DNA of 64,000 bases from Phycisphaeraceae bacterium (GTDB taxonomy: Bacteria; Planctomycetota; Phycisphaerae; Phycisphaerales; Phycisphaeraceae). How positions within the stretch are numbered: the first letter of the stretch is position 1; every line of letters starts with the position of its first letter. Under the pieces are notes generated by a model. The model was not told where the DNA came from and made no database searches. It saw only the letters and a program-made list of their open reading frames with translations. The translations under genes and the position numbers were made by a program. This document shows positions 7,107 through 16,215 of the stretch, piece by piece. The DNA is taken from positions 1 to 64,000 of the forward strand of contig JANQSF010000134.1 of the NCBI GenBank assembly GCA_028284155.1, read 5' to 3'.

Positions 7107-9823
7107 TGCATGTCCGCCAGGATTGGACGGATGATCCGTTGCAGGACTTCATCAGGACTCGTGCGCGGCTCCTGACCGACCACAAACGGGTCGCCCCAGA
7201 TCGTGCCGTCGCTGCACCAGCCGGAAACAAGATGGTCTTCAAGCGTGAGCGTCACTTGCGGCAGCGCGTCGTCACCGGGTTGCAGGTGGAGCAGCCCACG
7301 CGAGTCGAGCACGATCCGACCGCCCCCGCCCAGTTTGGCCTCGGACAGCGTGAAGCCCCAGTCGGACGCCAGGCCGATTGGACGGAAATGGACAAACCTC
7401 AAGTCGCGCGTTTGAACGACGCGTGCAAACTGAATCAATTCATTCCGCTTGGTCAACATCAAGACGCGACCCTTGGGCACGGAAATGAGCAGCGTGCCCT
7501 GGTCATTGATCCCGACCCCACTCACACGCTTGCGCATCGTTCGGTCTTTGACCTGCTCATGAAGTCGCGGCTCAAACTGTTCCTCTCGATAGATGCGGTT
7601 CAACGACACTTTCCGGTTGTCCGAGATCGTGAACATCCCCCGTCCGCCCCGGTGTCCGACCTTGCCGCGCCGTCCGTCCCGCGACATCGTGATCGCCCCC
7701 TGGATGCGTTGCTCGGTCAGTGTCCAGTTCAAGTGCTGGTCGTTGAAATAGTGGATTGCACCGTCGGCCTGAACGCCGATCGGTCCGTCAATACCCTGCG
7801 TCTCGAAGACGGCCGCCATGCCCATGCGGTTGGGCATCTTGAGTTTGTCGTCGGAGGCGAGCGTGAAGCCGTGGCGCACGATCGCGTACCACGACGACGA
7901 GCCGCTGGTGAAGAACCGACCCATGTAGTGGCGGACGGAACCCGCCAGGCTGAACGTCGACACGACACGCCCGTCGTCCGGCGAGCACATGGCCAAGGTC
8001 TTGGGCGTCACGAGCACCGGCATGCCGTCGAGCAGGAACGCGCTTTGGATCGGCCCTGCCGCGGGCGTTTCGAGCAACACGCGGTCGCATTCCAACGTGT
8101 CCAAGTCAACCGTGATCAATTCCGACCGCTTGGCTGAACCGGCGATCGCCCGCGTTCGGCTGCCCGGCTCGACGCTGGCGCACCAGACATGCCCCGACGG
8201 CGCGTCGTCCAGCAGTTGCAGCCCGCCCCGCGTCGGCGAACTGAACGCCAGCAGGCGACGGTCTTTCGTGAGCACCAGCGTCGATCGGCCGGGCACGCTC
8301 CACGCACGCTCGGCGTTCGGCCGCTGCGGCAAATAGAGCGGGAACGGTCGCTGCCGGAGGATGGCCGGCAGCGACGGGTCGATGTCGTCATCAACGACCT
8401 GCCGGCGGGCCGACTCGTTCGGCAGGATATCGGCCAGGTCCAGCTTCAGCTTGTTGAGTTGAACTGCCACCTGCGGCGCGCAGTCCCAAAGCTCGAGCGT
8501 ACCGTCGCGATCGATGGCGATGACAAAGAGCTTCTCACCTTCCGCGACCGACCAAGAGTTACGGAACTGCCGGTCGTGGAACGTGTCGGCGTGCGTCACC
8601 ACGACGAGGTCAGCCAACTCCGGCGCGGGCATGTCCGCAAGCGTGTTGATCGCGCGGGCGGGGTGGCGGTCCGCACACAGCCTGCCTAGCAGGTCGACCA
8701 ACCCTTCGCGCGTCGTGAAGTCGATCGGCACGACCTCGTCCGCGTCGGCGCTGTAGGCCGAAACATGCACGTGTTCATCCCCGCCCGCCGCCAACGCCAA
8801 GCCGACCGCGGCCGCGAACAACCGAGGCACGCCCCACTGCCGGATGCCGACATCGACCAACACACGGCGGTCGATCATCGGTTGATCGGGCGGGTCCTCG
8901 CGACGCAGGTACAGCGCTTCGTTCATCGCCACGCGCACCGCCAGCGTCAGGTCGTCCTGCGCCAGCTCGCTGACGAGAAGCCGATCCAACGGCCCGCGGT
9001 TCGTGATGTCCGTCACGCCGCCGATCGGCAGTTCAGTCGCACGCTCGAGTTTGCGCGGCAGGTGGATCGCCGCGAGCAGGTCGCGAGCCAGCCGACCGAT
9101 CCCGCTGTAAACCTCGTCCTCCCGCAGCAGGTCGATCAGCCCACGGGCCGACTCGGTCACCTCCGCCGCCTCGTCAGCCGACTCGACCACGTCTTCGACG
9201 CCCGTCTGCGCGCGCGTGCGCAGCAACTCGGCGTCAACCTTTTCGAGCCCGTCGCGCAGCGCACGCATCTCGTTCAGGAAGCAGTCGAATGCAGTCGCTG
9301 CCGACGAGTATGCGTGCAACCGCCACGTCATCTCACCGAAGTCTTCGCCGTGTTCCCCGTCGAAGTGACGGCAGACCGCCTCCGCGACCTGCGGCGACGT
9401 GCGGTTCGGGCAATCGCCCAGCACGAGTTCGGGAATCTCCGCGTGCGCGGCGCTCTCGCCGGCCAACCGCTGAACGGTTTGATTTAGACTGTCCAACCCG
9501 ACGAGGATCTGCGGCAGCCAACCGCGCGGCAACTCAAATCCCTGAGCGGACAACGCCGAGGCCACGTCGGTTACCAGTTCACGCCGCCGCTCATCGAGCG
9601 CCCAACTCTTACGCGACGCGGCGATGACCAGCAGCAACGCGCCGAACGGCGGCAGGCCGTTCGGTGCAAGCCGCTTCAACGCCGCGCGGATCTCGCCGCG
9701 GAACGCCAGCGTCTTGCCGTCGTCCCACACGACCGTGCCCTCGTACGGGCTGTACCGCCAGAACGTGATCGCCTGGCGGCGCAGGTACGCCTCGACCTGA
9801 TGTTCGAGGTCGGCTTCAGGCAC
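7103..9823 (-). CDS. vWA-like plus beta-propeller protein of a MoxR-vWA ternary system
   Basis: A 906-residue cytoplasmic protein. The start chosen is the GTG at 9823: AGGAGG lies 7 bases upstream and the start overlaps the preceding stop (GTGCCTGA). A GTG at 9859 would add a poorly supported RRRRRW extension. Roughly, residues 1-300 are an alpha-helical N-terminal domain (ALLLVIAASRKSW, LTLAVRVAMNEALYLRRE). About 317-425 is a von Willebrand A-like fold (RRVLVDVGIRQWG, LADLVVVTHADTF) whose metal site is degenerate, with D-V-G-I-R in place of D-x-S-x-S. The C-terminal half has repeated strand and turn segments typical of a beta-propeller. In this system type the vWA-propeller protein is the expected partner of the upstream MoxR ATPase. 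The metal-independent mode is inferred from the missing MIDAS serines. Confidence 0.85.
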   Translation of the reverse strand: MPEADLEHQVEAYLRRQAITFWRYSPYEGTVVWDDGKTLAFRGEIRAALKRLAPNGLPPFGALLLVIAASRKSWALDERRRELVTDVASALSAQGFELPRGWLPQILVGLDSLNQTVQRLAGESAAHAEIPELVLGDCPNRTSPQVAEAVCRHFDGEHGEDFGEMTWRLHAYSSAATAFDCFLNEMRALRDGLEKVDAELLRTRAQTGVEDVVESADEAAEVTESARGLIDLLREDEVYSGIGRLARDLLAAIHLPRKLERATELPIGGVTDITNRGPLDRLLVSELAQDDLTLAVRVAMNEALYLRREDPPDQPMIDRRVLVDVGIRQWGVPRLFAAAVGLALAAGGDEHVHVSAYSADADEVVPIDFTTREGLVDLLGRLCADRHPARAINTLADMPAPELADLVVVTHADTFHDRQFRNSWSVAEGEKLFVIAIDRDGTLELWDCAPQVAVQLNKLKLDLADILPNESARRQVVDDDIDPSLPAILRQRPFPLYLPQRPNAERAWSVPGRSTLVLTKDRRLLAFSSPTRGGLQLLDDAPSGHVWCASVEPGSRTRAIAGSAKRSELITVDLDTLECDRVLLETPAAGPIQSAFLLDGMPVLVTPKTLAMCSPDDGRVVSTFSLAGSVRHYMGRFFTSGSSSWYAIVRHGFTLASDDKLKMPNRMGMAAVFETQGIDGPIGVQADGAIHYFNDQHLNWTLTEQRIQGAITMSRDGRRGKVGHRGGRGMFTISDNRKVSLNRIYREEQFEPRLHEQVKDRTMRKRVSGVGINDQGTLLISVPKGRVLMLTKRNELIQFARVVQTRDLRFVHFRPIGLASDWGFTLSEAKLGGGGRIVLDSRGLLHLQPGDDALPQVTLTLEDHLVSGWCSDGTIWGDPFVVGQEPRTSPDEVLQRIIRPILADMQ

Positions 9824-10538
9824 CGGCCACCTCCTGCGCCGACGCGCGGATCGACTCACGCGTCGCCACTACGAACGACTCGGCCGGGATGCGCAGCCAA
9901 CCGCCGTCCCGTTCCGCGATGACCAGTTCATCCGACGACACCGCCAACCGGTTGCGTAACTCAAGCCGATCGATGCACGGCTCAAGCCCGTAGCCCAGCG
10001 GCAGCGCGATACCTTCCTCGGCGATGAACTGCTCGCCGGGCAGTGACGGCAACGGCGTACCGGTGACGATCACGTCGCCCTGCGCGTTCATGGCAAGTCG
10101 CCAAGCGGCGATGCGCACCCCCGGCAGGTCGTCCACATAACCGCACAAGTCTTCGATGCGCGTGCGCAGGACGTTCGGCTCACCCGACCCGGGCCGACGT
10201 TCCAGACGCAGTTGGACGCGTTCACGGAGTCGGCCGGGCAACGCCATAGCCGGCGATGCGACGATCAGGAATCTTTCAATCGGCTGCCAGTCGGCGTCCG
10301 GCAGACGGCGTGTCGGCGCGACGTGGCCGGCTGGTACGAGCAGCCGGCCGTCGATCACGTCGAAACGCTCCAGCGCAGGAGCACTATTGATCGGAGCGGC
10401 GTCCACGGCCTGCCGCGCGTCGCCGGTCAGCCAAAGCTCGCCTTCGCACTCGGCCACTTGCACACCTCGACACAGCCGCAACGACGCCAGCGCATCGATG
10501 TCTTGCCGCACCAAACGCAATGCCCACGTCGGTGTCAT
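9816..10538 (-). CDS. Small accessory protein of the MoxR ternary system (bpX-type)
   Basis: A 240-residue soluble protein with no known catalytic motif. The recurring features are an N-terminal WALRLVRQDIDALASL segment, a central VPAGHVAPTRRLPDADWQPI, then GTPLPSLPGEQFIAEEGIALPLGYGLEP and a terminal IPAESFVVATRESIRA. This order strongly recalls one of the small bpX domains that accompany MoxR-vWA-beta-propeller ternary systems (bpX2 by memory, which a profile search would need to confirm). Its ATG overlaps the MoxR stop (ATGA, 10535-10538) and its own stop overlaps the GTG start of the vWA gene, so the order MoxR, accessory, vWA-propeller is tightly coupled. It probably acts as an adaptor between the ATPase and the vWA-propeller protein. 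That is inference. Confidence 0.75.
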   Translation of the reverse strand: MTPTWALRLVRQDIDALASLRLCRGVQVAECEGELWLTGDARQAVDAAPINSAPALERFDVIDGRLLVPAGHVAPTRRLPDADWQPIERFLIVASPAMALPGRLRERVQLRLERRPGSGEPNVLRTRIEDLCGYVDDLPGVRIAAWRLAMNAQGDVIVTGTPLPSLPGEQFIAEEGIALPLGYGLEPCIDRLELRNRLAVSSDELVIAERDGGWLRIPAESFVVATRESIRASAQEVAGA

Positions 10539-11722
10539 GCCCCCGTCCCCAGTCGTTCCCAGAGTTGCGATACCTTCTGTTCAAGGAATTGCCGCGGCTC
10601 TTCGTCGGTGACCCACTGCGACCTGGCCGACAGCACACCCACACGGTCGCGCAGGAAATGCCTGTCGTGCTCAGGCAGTTCGTCGTCTTGTTCGAGCCGT
10701 GCGGCAATGTCGTTCAGTTCGCGCGCGATCGCCTCCGCGTCCGGCGCGTCGGTCCCCATCGCACGCGGGTGCTTGCGTACGTCGTCGGCCGACTCGTCCG
10801 CCGCCAGTGCGTTGTCGACGATCTCGCCGATCACTTCCTGCTGCTCGCGCGTGTCCCAGATGAACCGCATCACCCACATGTCGCTGGGCGCAGCCCGCAT
10901 CCGGCCGCACAGCAACGCGCTGGCCGCGATCAGCCGTTGCAGCTTTACCGCACGGCGATCCGAAATCGCAATCCCCGCGTGACGCAATCGGTGGACCAAC
11001 TGGACATACGGCCCGCGCACGTCTTCCAGCTCGACCGCGTGGATCAATCGGTGCAACCGTTCGACCTCCTCGATGCGCAGCGTGACCTCGTCCGGCCCGG
11101 TGCCGCGCTCGATCTGCCAGCCGGCATCCAGCACGTCGCGCAAACGTTCTTCTTCGACGTTGTCGCAGACGACGCGCAGCAGGAACCGGTCGAACAACGC
11201 GCCCAGCGCGTCGTCGTCCGGCAGGCGGTTGCTCGCCCCGACCGTCATCAGCAGCGGCAGTTGACGTGTCTCCCGCCCGCGCCGAAAGACGCGCTCGTTC
11301 AAGACCATCAACAAGCTGTTGAGGATCGCGCTGTTGGCGTTGAGCAACTCGTCCAGAAACACGAACGACGCCTCGGGCAACATGCCCTCGGTGTTGGTCG
11401 TCAGCTCGCCGTCGCGCAGCTTGCGGATATCGAACGGGCCGAACAGTTCGTTCGGCTCGGTGAAGCTGGTCAGCAGGTAGTCGAACGCCGTGCCGTCGAA
11501 CCGCCGGGCCAGGTCGTGTACGAGCGCGCTCTTGGCCGTGCCGGGCGGACCGAGGATGAAGAGGTTCTCACGCCCGATTAACGACACGCCCAACAGGTCG
11601 ATGACTTCGTCCTTACCGACGAACCGGCGTTTCATGGGTTCGAGCACGTCGCGCGCGATGCGCAGGCCGACCTCGGCCCCGGACGACACTTCCGTTTGCG
11701 TTTCAGTCTGATGCAGATTCAT
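10535..11722 (-). CDS. MoxR-family AAA+ ATPase
   Basis: AAA+ ATPase of 395 residues. Residues about 15-300 are the ATPase core: Walker A GPPGTAKS (58-65), Walker B VFLDE (121-125) followed by LLNANSAILNSLLMVLNER, sensor-1 asparagine in TVGASNRLPDD (N165), and an arginine finger candidate in LFDRF (R179). A helical C-terminal part includes an acidic coiled region and an LEQKVSQLWERL tail. MoxR proteins act with von Willebrand A partners as chaperone-like remodelling machines. Here the vWA partner is two genes downstream. The start overlaps the end of the preceding gene by 20 bases and the stop overlaps the next start (ATGA). The family is certain. The specific subgroup (ternary conflict system) is inferred from the neighbours. 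Confidence 0.95.
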   Translation of the reverse strand: MNLHQTETQTEVSSGAEVGLRIARDVLEPMKRRFVGKDEVIDLLGVSLIGRENLFILGPPGTAKSALVHDLARRFDGTAFDYLLTSFTEPNELFGPFDIRKLRDGELTTNTEGMLPEASFVFLDELLNANSAILNSLLMVLNERVFRRGRETRQLPLLMTVGASNRLPDDDALGALFDRFLLRVVCDNVEEERLRDVLDAGWQIERGTGPDEVTLRIEEVERLHRLIHAVELEDVRGPYVQLVHRLRHAGIAISDRRAVKLQRLIAASALLCGRMRAAPSDMWVMRFIWDTREQQEVIGEIVDNALAADESADDVRKHPRAMGTDAPDAEAIARELNDIAARLEQDDELPEHDRHFLRDRVGVLSARSQWVTDEEPRQFLEQKVSQLWERLGTGA

Positions 11723-12368
11723 GTGACTCCTCTGCCTTACCGATCGCCGCGGTCACTTGTGGGAGCCACGGCTCCAACCCACCGAACACGTCGCGCACGG
11801 CGCGGCGGACCGCGGGGTCGGTCAGCCGGGCCCAGTCCGCCCGGTCCACGATGCGATCCACGTATGTTGCGCGCAGGCACGGGTCGGCCATGACTGCATC
11901 AACTTCAAAGCGCGTGTCCGGTGTCGCCTTGACACCGACCGACGACATCGGCCAGTCATTCGCCCAGTTTATCAGGTGCACGTTGAGCGGGTCCGACGGC
12001 GACACCCCGGAGGCCAACCGATGCAGGTCGGGCAGATAACGAAAGGCTAAGTCGACCGACCAGTGTGCTGAGGCACCGCGCTCCACCTCCTCGCGGGAGG
12101 GCAGCAGCTTGTCCACGTGCTCACTGTCCACGTCGCGGTGCACCGTCAGTTGGCAGGCCCGGAAAAAGCTGTCCGCCGCCCACACCGCCCAGTCCACGTC
12201 GAGCCGCGGTGCCGGTTGCGCGACCTCCGCCCGCCTTCGGCTGTCCAACGACGTCAGGCAGTCCCGCAACGCCAGCAGGTCGACATCGCCACCCGCCTCG
12301 ACCGGATGCGGCAGCACGACCTGCCCGGTCGAGACCAGCGAATCGATGAACATGGCACACGTCAACAT
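11703..12368 (-). CDS. First gene of the MoxR ternary operon, helical protein of unknown family
   Basis: Predicted soluble, largely helical protein of 221 residues. Two in-frame ATGs (12368 and 12353) are possible and neither has a clear ribosome site. The second, beginning MFIDSLVSTGQVVLPHP, looks the more natural N-terminus. Recognisable features are tryptophan-rich DWAVWAADSFFRACQL, HWSVDLAFRYLPDLHRLA and a conserved-looking PLNVHLINWANDWPMSSVGV. No signal peptide or membrane helix is seen. It overlaps the MoxR gene by 20 bases and opens the five-gene operon, so it is presumably a system-specific accessory protein. The family is not recognised with confidence and no biochemical role is proposed. 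Confidence 0.72.
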   Translation of the reverse strand: MLTCAMFIDSLVSTGQVVLPHPVEAGGDVDLLALRDCLTSLDSRRRAEVAQPAPRLDVDWAVWAADSFFRACQLTVHRDVDSEHVDKLLPSREEVERGASAHWSVDLAFRYLPDLHRLASGVSPSDPLNVHLINWANDWPMSSVGVKATPDTRFEVDAVMADPCLRATYVDRIVDRADWARLTDPAVRRAVRDVFGGLEPWLPQVTAAIGKAEESHESASD

Positions 12369-12514
12369 GCGAGTAACCCGCCATAGCTTAACGCCAATAA
12401 AGCGACCGACGGGGGCAGCCCATATAGATGGTTGTCCGGAACGATTGGCGCTTCAGCTAACATATGTACGAATCCAATGTATTAGTGAATTTGGTGAGAC
12501 CCCGTCGGCTCGCG

Positions 12515-14815
12515 ATGGCAAATCGAATCCTCAACTTCGCCCCAAGATTGTGCATGCTCGTCGGTCTCGTCCTGGCGTGTACCGGCACGTCATTGCACGC
12601 CGCGGACACGCCCACCAGCCTCGCACAATACCGAAAGAGTATCGGGCTGTTCCTGGAGACCTACTGCGTCGGCTGCCACGACGGCGAAGACGCCAAGGCC
12701 GGCTTCAGGCTGGACAACATCGATCCACTGGTCACCAATGGTCAGGATGTCGAGCGCTGGGAGAAAGCGCTCGAGATGATCAGCATCGGCGACATGCCGC
12801 CGGCCAAGAAGCGACAGCCGGACAAGGCGCTCCGCCGCCATGTCGAAGCGTGGATACTGACCGAGTTGCGCAAGATCGGGCGCGGGCCGGACGACGCACG
12901 CCTGAGTCAGCCCGCGTTCGGCAACCGCGTCGACCACGACGAGTTGTTCAGCGGCGAACATAAGGGCCCAGCGTCGTCACCGCCGCGCATGTGGCGGAAG
13001 AGCAACTACATCTATAAACGCTTCATCGCCGAGAGCCGTCTTGGCGGCGGCAAGGGCGGGACGCCATTCGCGCCGCTGGGTGGGCATGGGTTTAAAGACT
13101 ATGGCCAACTCTGGGCGGGCGAGTCGACGATCCTCACGTTGCGCAACAACGCCGACGCGTTTATCGCCGACGTGATCGACGGTCGTTTCGTGCATCCGAA
13201 GGGCCCGGACGGCAAGCCGGACCGATCACGCCGCGAACGTGAAGGCAAGAGCCGATTCGGCGAGTTCCAGGTCCTGATCACCGGCGAGGCGAAGCCGGAC
13301 GACGCTGCACTAGAACGCGCTGTCTACCGCGCCTTCCATTTACTGCTCCGTCGCTCGCCGACCGAGGAAGAGGCGAAGCGTTACGCCGCGGGCTACCTGC
13401 GTCGCGCGATTGAAATCGGCGGGCCGAAGGAGGGACTCAAGAGCCTGCTCACCGCGATCGTGCTTTCGCCGGAATTCGTCTACCGCCAGGAGCTCGGACT
13501 CGGCGAGCAACTGCCCGACGGCCGACGGATGCTGTCGCCGAACGAGATCTCGTATGCGCTCGCCTTCGCCCTCACCGATTCGCCGCCTGACAACGACCTG
13601 CGCAAGGCCGTCGAGGAAGGCCGCCTATCCACCAAAGAGGACGTGGAGCGCGAAGTCCGCCGCATCCTCGCGACCGACACCCGCCGGTTCTGGGCACAGG
13701 AATTGACCAGCGTCGAACGATACATCGACGCTTGCCCCAACCCGCGCGTGCTGCGCTTCTTCCGCGAGTACTTTGGCTACCAAGCCGTGTTCGACGTCTT
13801 CAAAGACAAAGAGCGCAATCACCACCACCGGGCGCTTTTTATCTTCAAAGACGCCGACCTGTTTGTGCTTTCGGTCCTTGAACAGGACCGCCAGGTGTTA
13901 CGCAGCCTGTTGACCTCCGACCGGTACGTCGTGCACTACGCCTCCCCGGAACAGGTCAAGCGGAAACTCGCACAAATCCACGAACGGAAGTCGAGCCGCG
14001 AACTCGACATGCTGGCCCGCGGGATCACGCCCGTGCTGGGCGGCTACCGCGGCGGACATTACTTCACGACTTATGGGTTCGAGTACGAGAGTTGGAACTA
14101 CCCGATCGAGCAGCCGTTTGCCGTGCCCAACCGCGCCGGCATGTTGACCCACCCGGCCTGGCTGGTCGCGCACAGCGGCAACTTCGACACCGATCCGATC
14201 CGCCGCGGCAAGTGGATCCGCGAACACCTGTTGGCTGACACGATCCCCGACATCCCGATCGGCGTCGACGCGAAACTGGAAGACGACCCGCACAAGACAC
14301 TGCGACAACGCCTGGTCAAGACCGAGGCTGACGCTTGCTGGCGATGTCACAAGAAGATGAACCCGCTTGGCCTGCCGTTCGAGAGCTTCGACGACTTCGG
14401 CCGATACCGCGACAAGTTCTATTTCGACCAAAACGGAAAACTCGGCGGCACCTATTACGAACGCGAGAAGGCGATCGCGATGGGCAATCGGCGCGGCGGC
14501 ACGCCGGTGAAATACACGACACGCCCGATCGACACGACCGGCCAACTGACAGGCACGGGCGACCCGAAACTCGACGGCGACGTGAATGACGCCTTCGACC
14601 TGGTTGATCGCCTGGCCCGCAGTGAACGCGTGCGGCAGTCGTTCGTCCGACACGCGTTCCGCTACTGGATGGGCCGAAATGAAACGCTGAACGATTCGCC
14701 CACGTTGATGGCGGCGGACAAAGCCTACGTTGACAGCGACGGCAGCTTCAAAGAGTTACTCGTGTCGCTGCTCACCTCCGATTCATTCCTCACACGTAAA
14801 GACCCCGACCAATGA
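12515..14815 (+). CDS. Exported DUF1592/DUF1588/DUF1585 c-type cytochrome-like protein
   Basis: Planctomycete-specific multidomain exported protein. The start chosen is the ATG at 12515, because MANRILNFAPRLCMLVGLVL gives a clean signal peptide ending at LHA. A more upstream ATG at 12464 would add 17 polar residues. Motifs in order: an N-terminal c-type heme motif C51-V-G-C-H; a DUF1587-like region; the DUF1592 segment around LLTAIVLSPEFVYRQELG; DUF1588 with RRGKWIREHLLADT and a second C-W-R-C-H followed by KKMNPLGLPFE; and DUF1585 at the end (YVDSDGSFKELLVSLL). The stop overlaps the start of the DUF1552 gene (ATGA). These pairs are very common in Planctomycetota and are thought to act together in the periplasm. 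The substrate and reaction are unknown. Confidence 0.95.
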   Translation: MANRILNFAPRLCMLVGLVLACTGTSLHAADTPTSLAQYRKSIGLFLETYCVGCHDGEDAKAGFRLDNIDPLVTNGQDVERWEKALEMISIGDMPPAKKRQPDKALRRHVEAWILTELRKIGRGPDDARLSQPAFGNRVDHDELFSGEHKGPASSPPRMWRKSNYIYKRFIAESRLGGGKGGTPFAPLGGHGFKDYGQLWAGESTILTLRNNADAFIADVIDGRFVHPKGPDGKPDRSRREREGKSRFGEFQVLITGEAKPDDAALERAVYRAFHLLLRRSPTEEEAKRYAAGYLRRAIEIGGPKEGLKSLLTAIVLSPEFVYRQELGLGEQLPDGRRMLSPNEISYALAFALTDSPPDNDLRKAVEEGRLSTKEDVEREVRRILATDTRRFWAQELTSVERYIDACPNPRVLRFFREYFGYQAVFDVFKDKERNHHHRALFIFKDADLFVLSVLEQDRQVLRSLLTSDRYVVHYASPEQVKRKLAQIHERKSSRELDMLARGITPVLGGYRGGHYFTTYGFEYESWNYPIEQPFAVPNRAGMLTHPAWLVAHSGNFDTDPIRRGKWIREHLLADTIPDIPIGVDAKLEDDPHKTLRQRLVKTEADACWRCHKKMNPLGLPFESFDDFGRYRDKFYFDQNGKLGGTYYEREKAIAMGNRRGGTPVKYTTRPIDTTGQLTGTGDPKLDGDVNDAFDLVDRLARSERVRQSFVRHAFRYWMGRNETLNDSPTLMAADKAYVDSDGSFKELLVSLLTSDSFLTRKDPDQ

Positions 14816-16215
14816 CGCTCAGTCGACGCCAAGTCATCAAGTGCATGTCAATCGGAGCGGGCAGCGCCTTGCTCGGCCCGATGGTGCGCCAGGCACGCGC
14901 CGCGGCCGACCAGCCCGAGGCGCTACCCAACCGCTTCGTATTCGTCGTTCGTTCGAATGGCCTGCGCCCGTGGGGCATCGTGCCCGAGAAACTCCAGGAC
15001 CTGGGGGCGGACCGACACGAACAGGACAAGATTCACGACGAACCGCTGGCCGATCACACGCTGCACCAGACGATGCGCGCGCTCGACCCGGTGAAGGACT
15101 ACGTCACCATCGTGATGGGACTCTCCGGCCGAGCCGGCGCGGTGAGTGACCCGCACTCAGCCAACTTCGGCGCGCTGGGCATGTACCGTTCGGACCAGGG
15201 CTCGCCGCCCGCTGCGGAAACGATTGACGGCGCGTTGGCCAAGGCCATGCCCGGCATCTTCACGCACCTGGGTTTCAAGATGGGCGGGACCGGCGACACC
15301 ATCGCCCACCCGGCGCTGTCCGCCTGGGGCAAGAATAAGCCGATCCCGTTCTACTGCTCGCCGACGTTGGCTTACAAGCAACTCTTTGGCAGTCTGGCCA
15401 AGAACGAGAAACTCAAGACCGCCTCGGAACTCGACGCCCACCTGCTGGACTTCCTGGCCAACGACGTCCGCCGTGTCCAGAAGAAACTTACCGCGGCGGA
15501 GCGCGAGAAACTGAATCACTACCTCCAAGGCTTCGAAGCGCTACGCGACCGCCGCGTCAAACTGGCCACGCTGGACGACAGCGTGCGTGTGCATATCCCA
15601 TCGATCACAGACAAGTACACGTCGCCCGTCGAAACGCACCGCCTGGAAGCCCACTTCGACATGGCGGCCGCCGCGCTGATCGCCGGGTTGACGAACGTCG
15701 TCACCATCGACGCCGACGATCTGGGCGGCCACTACACCGGGCTCGGCCTGGGCGAAAAGTCGATCCACGGCATCGGCCACCTCTCGGACGACTTCAAGAA
15801 GGGCCGCGACACCAACTTCGCCGACGGCACCGACGGCGTCGGAGCACGCAACATCGTCCGCAAGTTCCAGATGGACCTGATCGGCGGGTTGGCCAGGAAA
15901 CTCCGAGCCGTCCCCGAGGGTGACGGCAACATGTTGGACAACACGCTCATCGTGATGCTGAGCGACGCCGGCCACGTCCACCACGCCAACTATCAACACT
16001 TCCCGCTCGTCCTCGTCGGAAACGTGGGCGGCAAGTTCAAAACCAGCCGTTACCTGCATTACCCCAACTACGGCCAACCCGGCAACCGCACGCTTGGCAG
16101 CTTCTACCTCTCACTGCTCAAGGCCGCCAACCATCCGCGCAACGCATTTGGCCAGGTCGACCTGAAGCTCCCGAAGCAAGAGCAATCCGAACCGTTGTCG
16201 GAACTCTTCGCTTAA
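14812..16215 (+). CDS. DUF1552 domain protein with Tat-type leader
   Basis: A 467-residue member of the DUF1552 family, the usual partner of DUF1592 cytochromes. The N-terminus has a twin-arginine pattern (MTLSRRQVIK) followed by a short hydrophobic stretch and a probable ARA cleavage, so it is likely exported folded. Family landmarks include DPHSANFGALGMY, a histidine-rich HVHHANYQHFPLVLVGN near the end and LDNTLIVMLSD, the last resembling the alkaline-phosphatase-like fold seen in the related DUF1501 proteins. Translation is coupled to the upstream DUF1592 gene through an ATGA overlap. The function is unknown. Family membership is confident. Confidence 0.93.
   Translation: MTLSRRQVIKCMSIGAGSALLGPMVRQARAAADQPEALPNRFVFVVRSNGLRPWGIVPEKLQDLGADRHEQDKIHDEPLADHTLHQTMRALDPVKDYVTIVMGLSGRAGAVSDPHSANFGALGMYRSDQGSPPAAETIDGALAKAMPGIFTHLGFKMGGTGDTIAHPALSAWGKNKPIPFYCSPTLAYKQLFGSLAKNEKLKTASELDAHLLDFLANDVRRVQKKLTAAEREKLNHYLQGFEALRDRRVKLATLDDSVRVHIPSITDKYTSPVETHRLEAHFDMAAAALIAGLTNVVTIDADDLGGHYTGLGLGEKSIHGIGHLSDDFKKGRDTNFADGTDGVGARNIVRKFQMDLIGGLARKLRAVPEGDGNMLDNTLIVMLSDAGHVHHANYQHFPLVLVGNVGGKFKTSRYLHYPNYGQPGNRTLGSFYLSLLKAANHPRNAFGQVDLKLPKQEQSEPLSELFA

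Noticed and set aside
6042-7175. Long rightward open frame opposite the TPR/propeller gene
   Set aside because: Antisense to a conserved gene, Arg/Gln/Val-rich composition typical of complementary-strand reading in high-G+C DNA, no motif.
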